A stretch of 64,000 nt of DNA from Bacilli bacterium (GCA_017617065.1 JAFZWP010000013.1:264335-328334); one strand, 5' to 3'. Positions 10,021 through 19,091 are shown, counted from the stretch's first letter. Translations and numbers: made by a program. Notes: generated by a model from the sequence alone, not told the origin.

Positions 10021-10947
10021 TTAATTTTCTTTAATAATGTTAGATAATTCTTTTGCCCATGCTTCAATATTCATCATTGATTCATTTAATTTAGGTGCAT
10101 CCGCAAAACTTGGTAAGTTCACTACAATCATTTCAAAATCATTGATTTGTTTTTTAGAACCAATTAATATGCTTCTTGTTTTATCGCCTTGGAATAAGGT
10201 GTTAGGTAAAATAAGTAGTCCAAGCAGGGTACCCGTAAATGAATTTCTAAAACTATTCAAATCAGGATAACTAAAGAAATCATTATCGATTAAGAAGATA
10301 AACAAACCTTCTTCATCTAAATATTTCATTAATTTAGATATTGCTTTATATGGGATATAATTATTATCTTCTACAGTGCTTTCTAAATAGCCAATTACTA
10401 AATCAACACTTACTTCTAGGGGATCTAATAATTTATTGTTATATACAACTAAATCGCGATCAGCTACATTTGAAGAATATTTAGCTAAAGTTGCTAGCTT
10501 ATTATCTTCTTCTTGAGCAAAACAATATGTATCTAAATCAATAAAGTTAGCAATGGTATTAGTAAGGCTAGCGCATTTAGCATTAACTTCTAACATATTG
10601 ATATTATAATCAAAATACTTCCTAACAATATTGGCGATTACTAAACCGATTGAATCAGGGATTAAAATATCAAGGGGATATTTTGCATGTTTTAATGCCT
10701 TCACAAATAAAAATGTATAGGCTAGTCTTATATCTTCATTTGAGCAAACGCGTTCATTTAGCTTATCATATATCTGACCTAGTTTATTAAGAGCAGCCTC
10801 ATCTAAGCGTGAATCATCGATATCTTCTACTAAATCTTTGCTTACGCGAATTAGTGCATCTAAATAATTGCAATTAGTCTCATTACAAATTAGCATACAA
10901 GCTTCATCTATAACATCATAAAAAAAGTCGTAGTTTTCTTGTTTCAT
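10021..10947 (-). CDS. YtxK-like class I methyltransferase-fold protein
   Basis: The 308-residue protein resembles the YtxK/COG0827 family of Bacillota, which is related to adenine-specific DNA methylases: an N-terminal helical domain (FFYDVIDEACMLICNETNCN), then a Rossmann-like SAM-binding half. Where true methylases carry NPPF/DPPY, this protein has DLVIGYLES near residue 185, so DNA methylation activity is doubtful, as is usual in this family. In many Bacillota ytxK sits beside ackA; here its upstream neighbour is the divergent yidD. Function remains unproven. Confidence 0.7.
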   Translation of the reverse strand: MKQENYDFFYDVIDEACMLICNETNCNYLDALIRVSKDLVEDIDDSRLDEAALNKLGQIYDKLNERVCSNEDIRLAYTFLFVKALKHAKYPLDILIPDSIGLVIANIVRKYFDYNINMLEVNAKCASLTNTIANFIDLDTYCFAQEEDNKLATLAKYSSNVADRDLVVYNNKLLDPLEVSVDLVIGYLESTVEDNNYIPYKAISKLMKYLDEEGLFIFLIDNDFFSYPDLNSFRNSFTGTLLGLLILPNTLFQGDKTRSILIGSKKQINDFEMIVVNLPSFADAPKLNESMMNIEAWAKELSNIIKEN

Positions 10948-11003
10948 TTTATACCTCGCGTAAGCATTATAACATCAATTAGCACTTCCTTCAACCGTCT
11001 TGA

Positions 11004-11032
11004 TTGCAATTGATAACTCTTTATCTTATAAT
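11004..11032 (+). promoter_or_regulatory. Promoter of yidD-pepT
   Basis: TTGCAA (11004-11009), a 17-base spacer, then TATAAT (11027-11032). The yidD ATG begins only seven bases after the -10 box, so transcription should start at or next to the start codon. Confidence 0.7.
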
Positions 11033-11038
11033 TGATAT

Positions 11039-11305
11039 ATGAATAGATTATTTATTAAACTAATTAAATTATATAAAAATAGTGGACTAAGTAGAGGAAG
11101 GTGTAAATATATTCCAACTTGTTCTACTTACGCGCTTGAATGTTTTGAAAAATATAATTTTTTCATCGCATTAGGATTATCTATTTGGAGAATCTTAAGG
11201 TGTAACCCTTTTAGTAAAGGCGGATATAACCCTTCTCCATTTACATTGTGTGAAAAAGAATATGAATTTTTAGTTTATGATATTTATAGAAAGGAACAAA
11301 AATGA
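11039..11305 (+). CDS. yidD: Membrane protein insertion efficiency factor YidD
   Basis: Small membrane-associated protein that assists YidC-dependent insertion of inner-membrane proteins. At 88 residues it has the family length and signatures: [15 protein letters not shown] near residues 22-36 and [15 protein letters not shown] near 57-71, with the conserved cysteines. No Shine-Dalgarno sequence precedes the ATG, and the promoter -10 box ends seven bases upstream, so the mRNA is probably leaderless. The stop overlaps the pepT start (ATGA), so the two genes are translationally coupled. YidD more usually sits with rnpA/yidC; pairing with pepT is unusual. Confidence 0.92.
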   Translation: MNRLFIKLIKLYKNSGLSRGRCKYIPTCSTYALECFEKYNFFIALGLSIWRILRCNPFSKGGYNPSPFTLCEKEYEFLVYDIYRKEQK

Positions 11306-12519
11306 AAAAATCTTTACTTAAAAACTTTTTAAATTATGTAAGTTACGATACCATTTCCTCTCCTACTAGTGGAACCCATCCATCTACAGCTCACCAATTT
11401 GAATTAGCAAAAGAATTAATTAGTGAGTTAGAGGAACTTGGCTGCAAAAATGTTTATTTAAGCGATAAATGTTATTGTTACGCCGAAATTGAAGCAACAA
11501 AAACCTGTTACCCTACAATTGGCTTAATGGCACATGTGGATACGGCACCAGATATGAGTGGAAAAAATGTTAAGCCACAAGTCATTGAGGATTATGATGG
11601 GGAAGATATTATTCTAAATAAAGAATTAAATATCATTATGAAGGCAAGCGAGTTTCCAAATCTAGCTAAAAGGAAAGGTGAAGTAATCGTAGTTACAGAT
11701 GGTACTACTTTACTTGGAGCTGATGATAAAGCTGGTATTGCCATTATTATGGAAATTATTAAATACCTTAAAGCTAACCCACATCTTCCTCACGGTAAAA
11801 TTAAAATCTGTTTTACACCAGATGAAGAAATAGGTGAAGGAGCTGATAATGTAGATCTAGATAGATTTGCATGTGACTTTGCTTATACTTATGATGGGGA
11901 TGAAGAAAATATTATTAATTGCGAAAACTTTAATGCGGCTAGCGCTTTTGTTTATATTCAAGGTGCTAATATTCACCCAGGTAGCGCTAAAGATAAGATG
12001 AAAAATAGCATAATGATTGCTAATGAATTTGATAATTTATTATCACCATTTGCTCGTCCACAGTTTACACAAAATTATGAAGGCTTCAATCATTTAAATG
12101 AAATCAAAGGAACAGTAGAATCTACGGAGATGAAATACATTATCCGTAACCACGATCTAGCTAAATTTGAAAGTCAAAAACAAGATTTTGAAAAGGCGAG
12201 AAAGACAATTGATGCCAAATACGGAGAAGGTACATGCACTATTGTGATTAAAGATTCATATTTTAATATGTATAATATTGTGGCAACTAAACCAGAAGTT
12301 GTTGATCGTGCTAAAGCTGCTATTAAAAAGGCTGGAATGGAGCCAGCTTTAGCACCTATTAGAGGAGGAACTGATGGGGCTAGACTTACATATGATGGTA
12401 TCATTACTCCTAACCTTGGAACAGGCGGGGGAAATTACCATGGTAAATATGAATATGTAAGCCTTGATGGTATGCAAAAAGCAGTAATGGTTGGTATTAA
12501 TATCTTAACCACTAAATAA
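11302..12519 (+). CDS. pepT: Peptidase T (aminotripeptidase)
   Basis: M20B-family zinc peptidase that removes the N-terminal residue from tripeptides in the cytoplasm. Its 405 residues match the family. Metal-site motifs are present in order: [11 protein letters not shown] (first His and Asp), [11 protein letters not shown] (bridging Asp), [12 protein letters not shown] (catalytic and metal Glu), YTYDGD, and C-terminal [10 protein letters not shown] and [10 protein letters not shown]. The dimerisation insert lies between about residues 210 and 325. An AAAGGA site lies within the end of yidD. The gene ends in a hairpin shared with the convergent queT. Confidence 0.95.
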   Translation: MKKSLLKNFLNYVSYDTISSPTSGTHPSTAHQFELAKELISELEELGCKNVYLSDKCYCYAEIEATKTCYPTIGLMAHVDTAPDMSGKNVKPQVIEDYDGEDIILNKELNIIMKASEFPNLAKRKGEVIVVTDGTTLLGADDKAGIAIIMEIIKYLKANPHLPHGKIKICFTPDEEIGEGADNVDLDRFACDFAYTYDGDEENIINCENFNAASAFVYIQGANIHPGSAKDKMKNSIMIANEFDNLLSPFARPQFTQNYEGFNHLNEIKGTVESTEMKYIIRNHDLAKFESQKQDFEKARKTIDAKYGEGTCTIVIKDSYFNMYNIVATKPEVVDRAKAAIKKAGMEPALAPIRGGTDGARLTYDGIITPNLGTGGGNYHGKYEYVSLDGMQKAVMVGINILTTK

Positions 12520-12522
12520 AAT

Positions 12523-12556
12523 AAAAAAGGATACTACGAAAGTAGTATCCTTTTTT
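12523..12556. terminator. Bidirectional terminator between pepT and queT
   Basis: Perfect nine-base stem GGATACTAC/GTAGTATCC with a GAAA tetraloop, flanked by A6 and T6 so that it works on both strands. It serves convergent pepT (+) and queT (-); the T-run overlaps the queT stop. Confidence 0.92.
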
Positions 12557-13028
12557 ATTCCTCAATAAATTTAACAAGTGTTTCATTTTTCCTAATAAAG
12601 AAGAATAAGATATATCCTATTATACTTACCACAATAAATTCACTAGCTACTAAAGTTAGCCAAGTAGTAAAGAATTCATAGCCTAAGAAATACCATAACT
12701 CAAATGCTATAATCGGCATAAAGATAGTAGGCCATAGCGATGCAATGAACATATTCTTCTTAGTAAAGGAAATTAGAATAACACTAATTGCTGTATGCAG
12801 TGTTCCAAATATTAAATCCACATAACCAAGTTCAATGGAAAACAGATTAGCAATAAAGCAACCAAGTATTAATGAAATACAATAATCTCTTTTAAAGAAA
12901 CAAAGTAATACTAATACTTCGGATATTCTAAATTGAATCGGTCCAAAAGAAATTGGAGCAAATAATACGGTTAACACAACATATAAAGCCGCAATCATTG
13001 CGAGTTTCACAATTCTTAATATAGTCAT
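12555..13028 (-). CDS. queT: QueT-family queuosine-precursor transporter (ECF S component)
   Basis: Predicted substrate-binding membrane component of an energy-coupling-factor transporter for a queuosine precursor such as preQ1. The 157-residue protein has about five membrane helices and the family start (RIVKLAMIAALYVVLTV, then FGPIQFRISEVLVLL). The assignment is supported independently by a preQ1-I-type pseudoknot in its leader that covers the ribosome binding site. The ECF ATPases and T component are not in the window and are usually shared and encoded elsewhere. ATG at 13028 is preceded by AGGAGG. Confidence 0.9.
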   Translation of the reverse strand: MTILRIVKLAMIAALYVVLTVLFAPISFGPIQFRISEVLVLLCFFKRDYCISLILGCFIANLFSIELGYVDLIFGTLHTAISVILISFTKKNMFIASLWPTIFMPIIAFELWYFLGYEFFTTWLTLVASEFIVVSIIGYILFFFIRKNETLVKFIEE

Positions 13029-13032
13029 ATTT

Positions 13033-13081
13033 CCTCCTTGTTTTATTATTTTAGATGGTGGTTAGGCAAGGAACACCATCT
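13033..13081 (-). promoter_or_regulatory. preQ1-I-type riboswitch controlling queT translation
   Basis: On the minus strand an eight-base stem AGATGGTG/CACCATCT (13081-13074 with 13060-13053) closes the loop TTCCTTGCCTAAC. It is followed by an A-rich tail that ends AAAACAAGGAGG. The loop CCTTG (13071-13067) is complementary to the tail CAAGG (13040-13036), which forms the H-type pseudoknot typical of preQ1-I and buries the Shine-Dalgarno of queT. The tail closely resembles that of the Thermoanaerobacter preQ1 riboswitch. Ligand binding should therefore repress translation. Confidence 0.82.
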
Positions 13082-13087
13082 ATTATA

Positions 13088-14077
13088 TTAATCTTGTGTA
13101 TTAGTAGTAGTATCTTCTACTTTTTGATCCTCTTTTAGAGCTTCCACCTCTATTTTTTTAGGAGCAGGAGCCTTAGCAGGTTTCTTTTCTTCATAATCAA
13201 TTGGGAAAGCATTGATTCGATAAATTACAAATAAATAATAAACTACAAACGCAGTTGTATAGAAATTAATTACTTGTGGCCAAAACCAAGCAATACCAAA
13301 TGCGAGAAGCGTTGGAATAATAGTGCAAATACTAGCAATATTATAATATTCTTTTAGCTTAACTAATGTGCCTTTCTTTCTAAAAATTAACCACATTACT
13401 AAAATCAAAACAAACGGTAAAACAAACATCATTAATGTACTAGTTAGAGTAAAAGCTGAAACGTACATTGTACCATATAGTTTAGCAAGCATTAAAGATA
13501 TTCCATCTAAGAATTCATCAGTATTATTAAAACTAGCAAAATCTAAATTACAATCTTGATATGTGCTACCTTGAATTGTGTTAAATGTAATTGAAGTAAC
13601 ATCATTTACAGTTTCTTCTTTGGTATTTTGTAATTCATAATACTTAGGCGCAAACAACAAAATTGCACTTTTTTCTTCTTTTACTAAATTATATTTTTCA
13701 TATAAATCAGTGCTAGAAGAAAAACCATCATTATCAAAATCAAATACAAAATAGAATTTATAATTGCTATTATTAACCATACTATCAACTGTATAAATGG
13801 TCATAGTCTTATCTTCAGCTGTTAAAGATAAATCTTTTTCAATAACATAATTTTTGTTTTTGATTTCACTATAATCAAAATCACTAGTAGCATCTTGATA
13901 ATCTTTTGTTAAATATGCATTTGTTGGAATGACATATTGTGGCTTGCTATGTTTATATTTGATTGGCACAATAGCAAGATATGTGCATGCCATAAATATA
14001 ACCAAGGCAATGAGTACACTCATTGTTCTAAAACGTCTCATTTTTAATGGAAAAATAAACGATTTCAAAAAGTTCAT
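13088..14077 (-). CDS. DUF1189-like membrane protein
   Basis: 329-residue integral membrane protein. One helix lies near residues 18-36 (SVLIALVIFMACTYLAIVPI), then an extracytoplasmic domain of about 170 residues, three helices between about 205 and 290, and a Pro/Lys/Glu-rich cytoplasmic tail (KKPAKAPAPKK). The opening FLKSFIFPLKMRRF and this topology resemble DUF1189 proteins of Bacillota, whose function is unknown. The gene has its own strong promoter and a GAGGT ribosome binding site. The queT riboswitch begins six bases beyond its stop, so some queT message may come from read-through. Confidence 0.6.
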   Translation of the reverse strand: MNFLKSFIFPLKMRRFRTMSVLIALVIFMACTYLAIVPIKYKHSKPQYVIPTNAYLTKDYQDATSDFDYSEIKNKNYVIEKDLSLTAEDKTMTIYTVDSMVNNSNYKFYFVFDFDNDGFSSSTDLYEKYNLVKEEKSAILLFAPKYYELQNTKEETVNDVTSITFNTIQGSTYQDCNLDFASFNNTDEFLDGISLMLAKLYGTMYVSAFTLTSTLMMFVLPFVLILVMWLIFRKKGTLVKLKEYYNIASICTIIPTLLAFGIAWFWPQVINFYTTAFVVYYLFVIYRINAFPIDYEEKKPAKAPAPKKIEVEALKEDQKVEDTTTNTQD

Positions 14078-14099
14078 ATTCTACCTCACAACATAAAGG

Positions 14100-14128
14100 A
14101 TTATACCAAAACATTACCAATTAAGCAA
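14100..14128 (-). promoter_or_regulatory. Promoter of the DUF1189-like gene
   Basis: On the minus strand TTGCTT (14128-14123), 17 bases, TATAAT (14105-14100), preceded by TGG so that it is an extended -10 element. It lies 23 bases before the ATG at 14077. Confidence 0.72.
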
Positions 14129-14132
14129 TTAA

Positions 14133-14156
14133 AAACTGCTAGCAGGCTAGCAGTTT
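14133..14156 (-). terminator. Terminator after the 14162 membrane protein gene
   Basis: Eleven-base inverted repeat AAACTGCTAGC/GCTAGCAGTTT with a two-base centre, followed on the minus strand by a T-rich run. It ends transcription from the gene that stops at 14162. Confidence 0.8.
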
Positions 14157-14161
14157 AATTC

Positions 14162-14830
14162 TTAATTAAGTTTATCTTTTAATTCTTTGTTTTCTCTTTC
14201 TAGTTCTTCAACTCTTTGCTTTAATGCTTCATACTCAGCTTTATCAACTTTAATGAATCCCGCTTCTACAATCTTACCTAGTCTTTTACCTAAGATGTTT
14301 GTGGTAAGAAGTAGGGCAAGTGCCGCAATACATGAAACAATAAAGATTGTAGTGAAAGCACCATGGAATATATCAGCACCAAGTATTGCCATAATTAATA
14401 CAATATCAATAGCACCAACTAAAATATATGTTATAAGTTGTAAAACAAAGAAGTGTTTATCTAGTGCTCCATATGTAGTTACAATAATAACAAATAATAC
14501 CGATGTAATAACAACGATTCCTGTAAACTTACCAAAGCCTTCTGATAAACTAAATTTACTCCAGAAATGAATAAACCCTAGCGTTGCACTAACTGCTAAC
14601 AAAACTAGGCAACTAATCGATAATACTTTTTTAGATTCAAACATATCTAAAGCATTATTAGCAAAGAAACATCCAGCAGCAATTACTGCTAAGCTTAACA
14701 TAATTGGTAAAAGTATTTTATCCTTATCAAATACTGGTGCTTTAAATACAGCAGCGATAAGCATTGCCATAACTAAGCCAACAGATACTATTGATACGAT
14801 TACTAAAGTTTTTTGAATTTTAGCTAACAT
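14162..14830 (-). CDS. Multi-pass membrane protein with C-terminal coiled coil
   Basis: I do not recognise the family. The 222-residue protein has about six hydrophobic helices between residues 8 and 190 and ends in a charged heptad segment (LKQRVEELERENKELKDKL), which should form a short cytoplasmic coiled coil for self-association. The ATG at 14830 is chosen over an upstream ATG at 14869 because AAGGAG lies eight bases before it and the region further upstream contains the promoter. It is a single-gene transcription unit with its own promoter and terminator. Confidence 0.75.
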   Translation of the reverse strand: MLAKIQKTLVIVSIVSVGLVMAMLIAAVFKAPVFDKDKILLPIMLSLAVIAAGCFFANNALDMFESKKVLSISCLVLLAVSATLGFIHFWSKFSLSEGFGKFTGIVVITSVLFVIIVTTYGALDKHFFVLQLITYILVGAIDIVLIMAILGADIFHGAFTTIFIVSCIAALALLLTTNILGKRLGKIVEAGFIKVDKAEYEALKQRVEELERENKELKDKLN

Positions 14831-14860
14831 AATAAAAACTCCTTTTCTTATTACAAATGC

Positions 14861-14889
14861 ATTATACAATAAACTATATTTTTATTCAA
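14861..14889 (-). promoter_or_regulatory. Promoter of the 14830 membrane protein gene
   Basis: On the minus strand TTGAAT (14889-14884), a 17-base spacer, TATAAT (14866-14861). The -35 box overlaps the stop region of the upstream hydrolase gene. Confidence 0.72.
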
Positions 14890-15799
14890 TTTGCGGCTTA
14901 TCTACTTCTTCAAGAAAAGCTTTTATTTCTTTAGTATATTCTTCTTTGTAATCAGTTAAGCTATTAGCATGTAAGCTATGATAAATCACCATTTTATGTT
15001 TACTCTTTAATCTCTCATTTAAAGTGTAAGCATCCTTAACTGGTACAGCTTCATCAATATCACCATGAATGATTAAAACTGGCGTTTTAATCTTTTCAAT
15101 AATGTCATCAATTGATGTTTTTTTAAATGAGAAACCATACAATAGTTTACAAGTGAATGATGCTAGTGGACAAAATATAACTCCTGGCAAATGGCCATGA
15201 TCAATTTGTCCTTTTAAAATATTCACAAAGGAAATATATCCGCAGTCTTCAATAATAAACTTAATATCATCGCGATATCTATTTATTTGCATCGCTACAT
15301 TTGCTCCCATGGATACACCATGTAAGCCAATGCTAATATCACTACCAAATTTAACCTTTAATTGATCAATTATTTGATTTAGATCAAGAGTCTCAAGATA
15401 TCCCATAGTGGATAAGGTTTTTTCATTATCGCCATGACGTCTCTCATCATATAAAACAATGTTATATCCTAATCTATAAAAGATTAAACCATATTCAAGT
15501 TCTGCTTCACGATTAACTAAATACCCGTGGCAACAAACAACAAACTTTTTAGAGCCAGGATATAACATATAATCTCCATGAATGATGTATCCATCATTCA
15601 TTTGAAATGTTATGTCAATTCTTTGTGATTTATCATATTCAGTTGTAAATCTTTCTTTTTCCCAATTAGCACTAACCATTTCTCTAGATTCACATTTAGG
15701 ATGCGTTGTCATAATTGCTAAATATAAAGGTAGAGAAATTAATACTGATATTATAACTGAAGCAACTAAAGCAATTAATACTATAAAATACCAAGGCAT
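14882..15799 (-). CDS. Membrane-anchored alpha/beta hydrolase
   Basis: 305-residue alpha/beta hydrolase with an N-terminal membrane helix (about residues 3-27). The catalytic triad can be placed: the nucleophile Ser in GVSMG near residue 164, Asp in HGDIDEAVP and His in SLHANSLTD near the C-terminus. The oxyanion-hole strand is VVCCHGYL. It resembles the YqkD-type serine hydrolases of Bacillota, for which natural substrates are not established. Its ATG overlaps the stop of the upstream AlkD-like gene by one base, so the two are coupled. Confidence 0.82.
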   Translation of the reverse strand: MPWYFIVLIALVASVIISVLISLPLYLAIMTTHPKCESREMVSANWEKERFTTEYDKSQRIDITFQMNDGYIIHGDYMLYPGSKKFVVCCHGYLVNREAELEYGLIFYRLGYNIVLYDERRHGDNEKTLSTMGYLETLDLNQIIDQLKVKFGSDISIGLHGVSMGANVAMQINRYRDDIKFIIEDCGYISFVNILKGQIDHGHLPGVIFCPLASFTCKLLYGFSFKKTSIDDIIEKIKTPVLIIHGDIDEAVPVKDAYTLNERLKSKHKMVIYHSLHANSLTDYKEEYTKEIKAFLEEVDKPQIE

Positions 15800-16485
15800 T
15801 ATTTTATCCTAAACTCTTTCAAATACTTTTTTTGTTCTTCGCTTATGCGATAACTTTCAATTGCTTTTTTAATAGTTATATTGTTAACAGTTTTATTTAA
15901 TAAACCATTTTCAATATATTTAATTGCTTCATTATATTTTTTAGCTAAGGCGGTAGCAAAATACCATCCTTGCATCATTTGTACATAATACTCATCGTTA
16001 TTAATACTAGCTACAATTTCTAAATATTCTTCTTTAAATAAATCATCTAAAAATAGTGCGAGTAATACGCCAACGCCATATCTTATATAATAAGTATTAC
16101 CAGTATCAATCCATCTCTTAATCTCTAGTATTGTTTTATCTGGATTTTTCTTTAGAGCAACTGGAGTTGCTTGGTCACAAGTTGCCCAGTTATCAATGTA
16201 AGGTAAGAAGGTATTAATCATTACAAGAGTTTTATCATAATCTTTTTCCATACCAATGAGAAATGAATGAATCTGGTTTTCCTCAAAATATTGATGAGGT
16301 AAATCGGTGATAAATTCTTCTTTATAATTATCTTTATTCATATCTTTAGCTATTCCCCTTAAGTCAGGAGTTCTAACGCCAATGATAGAGTTAGAATCCA
16401 CTGTAGGGATTAGTTTATATTGGAATGATTGATAATTTTTATCTTGTTTATTAAATAATAATTCCTGTAATGATTTTTTATTCAT
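15799..16485 (-). CDS. AlkD-like DNA alkylation repair (HEAT-repeat) protein
   Basis: 228-residue all-helical protein resembling the AlkD/COG4912 glycosylase superfamily, which removes alkylated bases using a HEAT-like repeat cradle. Family features seen are VRTPDLRGIAKD near residue 40, a FLPYIDNWATCD helix near 110, and YYVQMMQGWYFATAL near 165, which contains the aromatic and acidic residues of the base-holding cleft. It lies 14 bases after an XRE regulator and overlaps the hydrolase gene, suggesting a three-gene operon. Substrate not known. Confidence 0.82.
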   Translation of the reverse strand: MNKKSLQELLFNKQDKNYQSFQYKLIPTVDSNSIIGVRTPDLRGIAKDMNKDNYKEEFITDLPHQYFEENQIHSFLIGMEKDYDKTLVMINTFLPYIDNWATCDQATPVALKKNPDKTILEIKRWIDTGNTYYIRYGVGVLLALFLDDLFKEEYLEIVASINNDEYYVQMMQGWYFATALAKKYNEAIKYIENGLLNKTVNNITIKKAIESYRISEEQKKYLKEFRIK

Positions 16486-16499
16486 AATTATTCCTTTAA

Positions 16500-17213
16500 T
16501 TATTCTTTATCTTCGTCTTCTTCGTCGTAATCATCTGGATCTATCTTTTCGCCTCTTTTTTCAGCGATAGATTTATCAAGTGGTCCAGCTAATGTATAGA
16601 AAAGTGGAACAGCTAAAAACATAACCCATGTAGGGTGCCATATACCTAAATAAACACCGATTGTTAAATAGACAAGTGCAGTTAAAACTGGAAATGCAAA
16701 TGGAGTAAATCTTCTTTTCTTAATACAAGAAACAATTGATGATATTACAACTGGTACTAAGAAGATTACCCATAATTTCTGCCATTGATCATTATATAAG
16801 AAAGAGATTGTGAAATATACTGCTACAGCAACAATATATAGTATTCCCGTGGCAATATGATCAATAGTGCTAATCTTTTTATATCTAGCCTGTTCTTCAG
16901 GTGGTAAGTTAGCCCATCTTTTTTCTTCTAGTTTTTCTTTTAGTTCTTTAATACTATTTTCTTTTTCGCTTTCTTTTTCTTTTACATCTTCTGCTATTTC
17001 TTCAATATCTTGATTAGTTTGAAGCAAATCATCAAGTGATACATTATAAAGTTTTGCTAAGCAAATTAAATTATCAGTATCAGGTGAAGATTCAGCTCTT
17101 TCCCATTTAGATACAGCTTGACGAGATAACCCTAATTTATCTGCAAGTTCTTCTTGCGATAATCCGTTTTTCTTTCTTAACTCTACTAATCTGTTTGCAA
17201 TTTCAATATTCAT
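16500..17213 (-). CDS. XRE-family regulator with membrane domain
   Basis: 237-residue protein with an N-terminal Cro/C1-type helix-turn-helix (residues about 5-60, core SQEELADKLGLSRQAVSKWE), a charged linker predicted as coiled coil (about 70-105), three to four membrane helices (about 120-205) and an acidic tail. Membrane-tethered XRE regulators of this design are common in Bacillota and often control nearby genes. A GGAGGG site precedes the ATG. It is first in an apparent operon with the AlkD-like protein and the hydrolase. Confidence 0.88.
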   Translation of the reverse strand: MNIEIANRLVELRKKNGLSQEELADKLGLSRQAVSKWERAESSPDTDNLICLAKLYNVSLDDLLQTNQDIEEIAEDVKEKESEKENSIKELKEKLEEKRWANLPPEEQARYKKISTIDHIATGILYIVAVAVYFTISFLYNDQWQKLWVIFLVPVVISSIVSCIKKRRFTPFAFPVLTALVYLTIGVYLGIWHPTWVMFLAVPLFYTLAGPLDKSIAEKRGEKIDPDDYDEEDEDKE

Positions 17214-17387
17214 AATTTTCCCTCCTAATTACACTTACATTTTATAAAATAGGGCGGTTGCGTTCTACCAATTCTACTTTTCATTCAGGCAACTATTGGT
17301 TGCATAGATAAAAATAGTTATCTATATACATTATATATTTACTTTCATAAAACTTCTATTGTTTTTTTTATATAAAGGCAATAAAAA

Positions 17388-17408
17388 AAGGCTAGAAATT
17401 CTAGCCTT
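17388..17408 (-). terminator. Terminator of the 17427 lipoprotein gene
   Basis: Eight-base stem AAGGCTAG/CTAGCCTT (17388-17395 with 17401-17408) followed on the minus strand by T7. Confidence 0.85.
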
Positions 17409-17426
17409 CTTTTATATTAGAGCATC

Positions 17427-17783
17427 TTATTTCTTGAATGCTTTTAGAGCTTCTTCATTTCCGTAGAATACCCATTTGCCAACTAATGTAGCATTAGATT
17501 TGCCTTCTGCGTTTTGAGTTTTTTCATAAGCAGCTTTTGCTTGTTTTGCAGTCTTATAAAGATCTGCAGTATAAGTGCTTGATAAAGCTTCGCTTAGTGA
17601 ATCTTTAGTACCAGTAACGTTTCCAACATAGCCATCTTCTTTAACTTCACTAGCAACTGAAGTAGTAGCGATATAGCCTGCTTTTTTCATTTTAGCAGCA
17701 GCAGCTTCTGTATCTTTAGGTGCACAAGCAACTAGTAAAACAACTACTACTAATAATGTAATAACGCTTAAAATTCTTCTCAT
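17427..17783 (-). CDS. Small lipoprotein
   Basis: 118-residue secreted lipoprotein. The signal peptide ends in lipobox LLVAC with the lipidated Cys at residue 20. The mature part is Ala/Lys rich with a KAAYEKTQNAEGK helix and a C-terminal strand VGKWVFYGNEEALKAF. That last pattern (a short alpha/beta domain that measures position) recurs in small Bacillota lipoproteins of unknown role. It is a monocistronic unit with its own extended -10 promoter, GGAGG site and terminator, so it is probably well expressed. Confidence 0.8.
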   Translation of the reverse strand: MRRILSVITLLVVVVLLVACAPKDTEAAAAKMKKAGYIATTSVASEVKEDGYVGNVTGTKDSLSEALSSTYTADLYKTAKQAKAAYEKTQNAEGKSNATLVGKWVFYGNEEALKAFKK

Positions 17784-17816
17784 AGTTAACCTCCATTAAA
17801 TTATTATTACATAACC

Positions 17817-17844
17817 ATTATAGCACAATTTATTATTTTATCAA
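17817..17844 (-). promoter_or_regulatory. Promoter of the small lipoprotein
   Basis: On the minus strand TTGATA (17844-17839), 16 bases, TATAAT (17822-17817) with an upstream TGC giving an extended -10 (TGCTATAAT). Confidence 0.72.
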
Positions 17845-17921
17845 TAACCTAAGCAATAATAATATGCATTTTCTAATGAAAAAATTATTAAATTATTATA
17901 TAATGGTTTTGAGGAAAAAGT

Positions 17922-19091
17922 ATGAAAAAAATTAAACCAAGTTTTAAACAAAAATTTATGTATGGCTTTGATAAATTTAGAATGAAGCCATACATCAAAC
18001 AAACATATTCTTTTAAGCCAACACCTCTTGATATAAGGGGGCCTTTTATTGTGGCATCTAGTAGAATAAATAGTGCTGATCAATATTTAATAATGTTGTC
18101 TTTTAAAGAATATATTTATTTTACATTTAACGAAGGTGTATATAGAACTAATCCTGAGGTTGCTAAGAAACAAGATTTTTATGGTAACATTCCATACAAA
18201 ATTGGTTATCCGATTGAATCATATAAAGATAAGCTTTTAGAAATTGTGAAGAATGGAAACAATTTATGTATTTATCCAGAAATGTATACTAACTATTCAG
18301 GCGTTACTAGCCCAATAGATAAAAGCGTAGCTGAGATTATTAAAGAAGCTGGATGTACTCTAGTTACATATTGTTTTACTGGTGGATATTTTACAGAGCC
18401 TGCTTGGGCTAAAGAAAAACGAAAAGGTTGGACAAACGGTCACATCGTTAATGTTTATTCTAAATATGATTTAGAAAAAATGACAACTGCCCAAATTACT
18501 AATATTTTAGAAGATGACCTTAAAGAAGATGCCTACGCTAGACAATGCAATTCACCAATCACTTATTCATGCGATCATTTAGCTGAAGGAATTGAAAATA
18601 TCTTATATCTATGTCCTAAGTGTGGAGAGTATGATTCGTTTGTGGCTAGTGGCAAAGATTATAACTGCACAAAATGTGACACTCGAGGATCATACACTGA
18701 CCAAGGGCTCATCCATGCCAATTTCAAGTTTAAAACTGTAACTGATTATATTAAATGGGAAGAAGCCCAAATTGATAGAATAGCCGATAGTGAAATCAAC
18801 TTTAATGATAACGATATATCATTATCACAAATTAATGATGACCATTCACTAAAACTAATCACTACTGATAAATTGCATATAGATAAAGATGGAATGAGTG
18901 TTGGCTATCATACATTCTTATTTAATGATATTCAAAAAGTGGAAGTTGATGATAAAGCAACAACATTAGTCTTTAGTCATAATAATGATTATTACAAATT
19001 ATCTGGTCCAAACTTTAAACCATTAAAGTATCGTAAACTATTCTATAAACGTAAAGAAGCAATTAGATTATATGGACTAGGTCCTAAATAA
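17922..19091 (+). CDS. Degenerate acyltransferase-like protein with zinc ribbon
   Basis: 389-residue relative of the 19604-20872 acyltransferase: an N-terminal PlsC-like fold, then a zinc ribbon (CPKCGEYDS...CTKCD, near residues 230-255) and a C-terminal beta-rich domain. In the PlsC motif the catalytic His of HX4D is replaced by Arg (R48-INSA-D53), while the later YPE motif is kept (IYPEMYTNYSG near residue 120). Normal acyltransferase chemistry needs that His, so this paralogue may be inactive or regulatory. It has a GAGG ribosome binding site and ends at a shared hairpin facing msrA. Confidence 0.75.
   Translation: MKKIKPSFKQKFMYGFDKFRMKPYIKQTYSFKPTPLDIRGPFIVASSRINSADQYLIMLSFKEYIYFTFNEGVYRTNPEVAKKQDFYGNIPYKIGYPIESYKDKLLEIVKNGNNLCIYPEMYTNYSGVTSPIDKSVAEIIKEAGCTLVTYCFTGGYFTEPAWAKEKRKGWTNGHIVNVYSKYDLEKMTTAQITNILEDDLKEDAYARQCNSPITYSCDHLAEGIENILYLCPKCGEYDSFVASGKDYNCTKCDTRGSYTDQGLIHANFKFKTVTDYIKWEEAQIDRIADSEINFNDNDISLSQINDDHSLKLITTDKLHIDKDGMSVGYHTFLFNDIQKVEVDDKATTLVFSHNNDYYKLSGPNFKPLKYRKLFYKRKEAIRLYGLGPK

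Noticed and set aside
17841..18083. Minus-strand frame over the start of the 17922 gene
   Set aside because: It overlaps a gene with clear domain motifs and a GAGG site, contains cysteine/lysine-rich random-looking sequence and spans the intergenic promoters.
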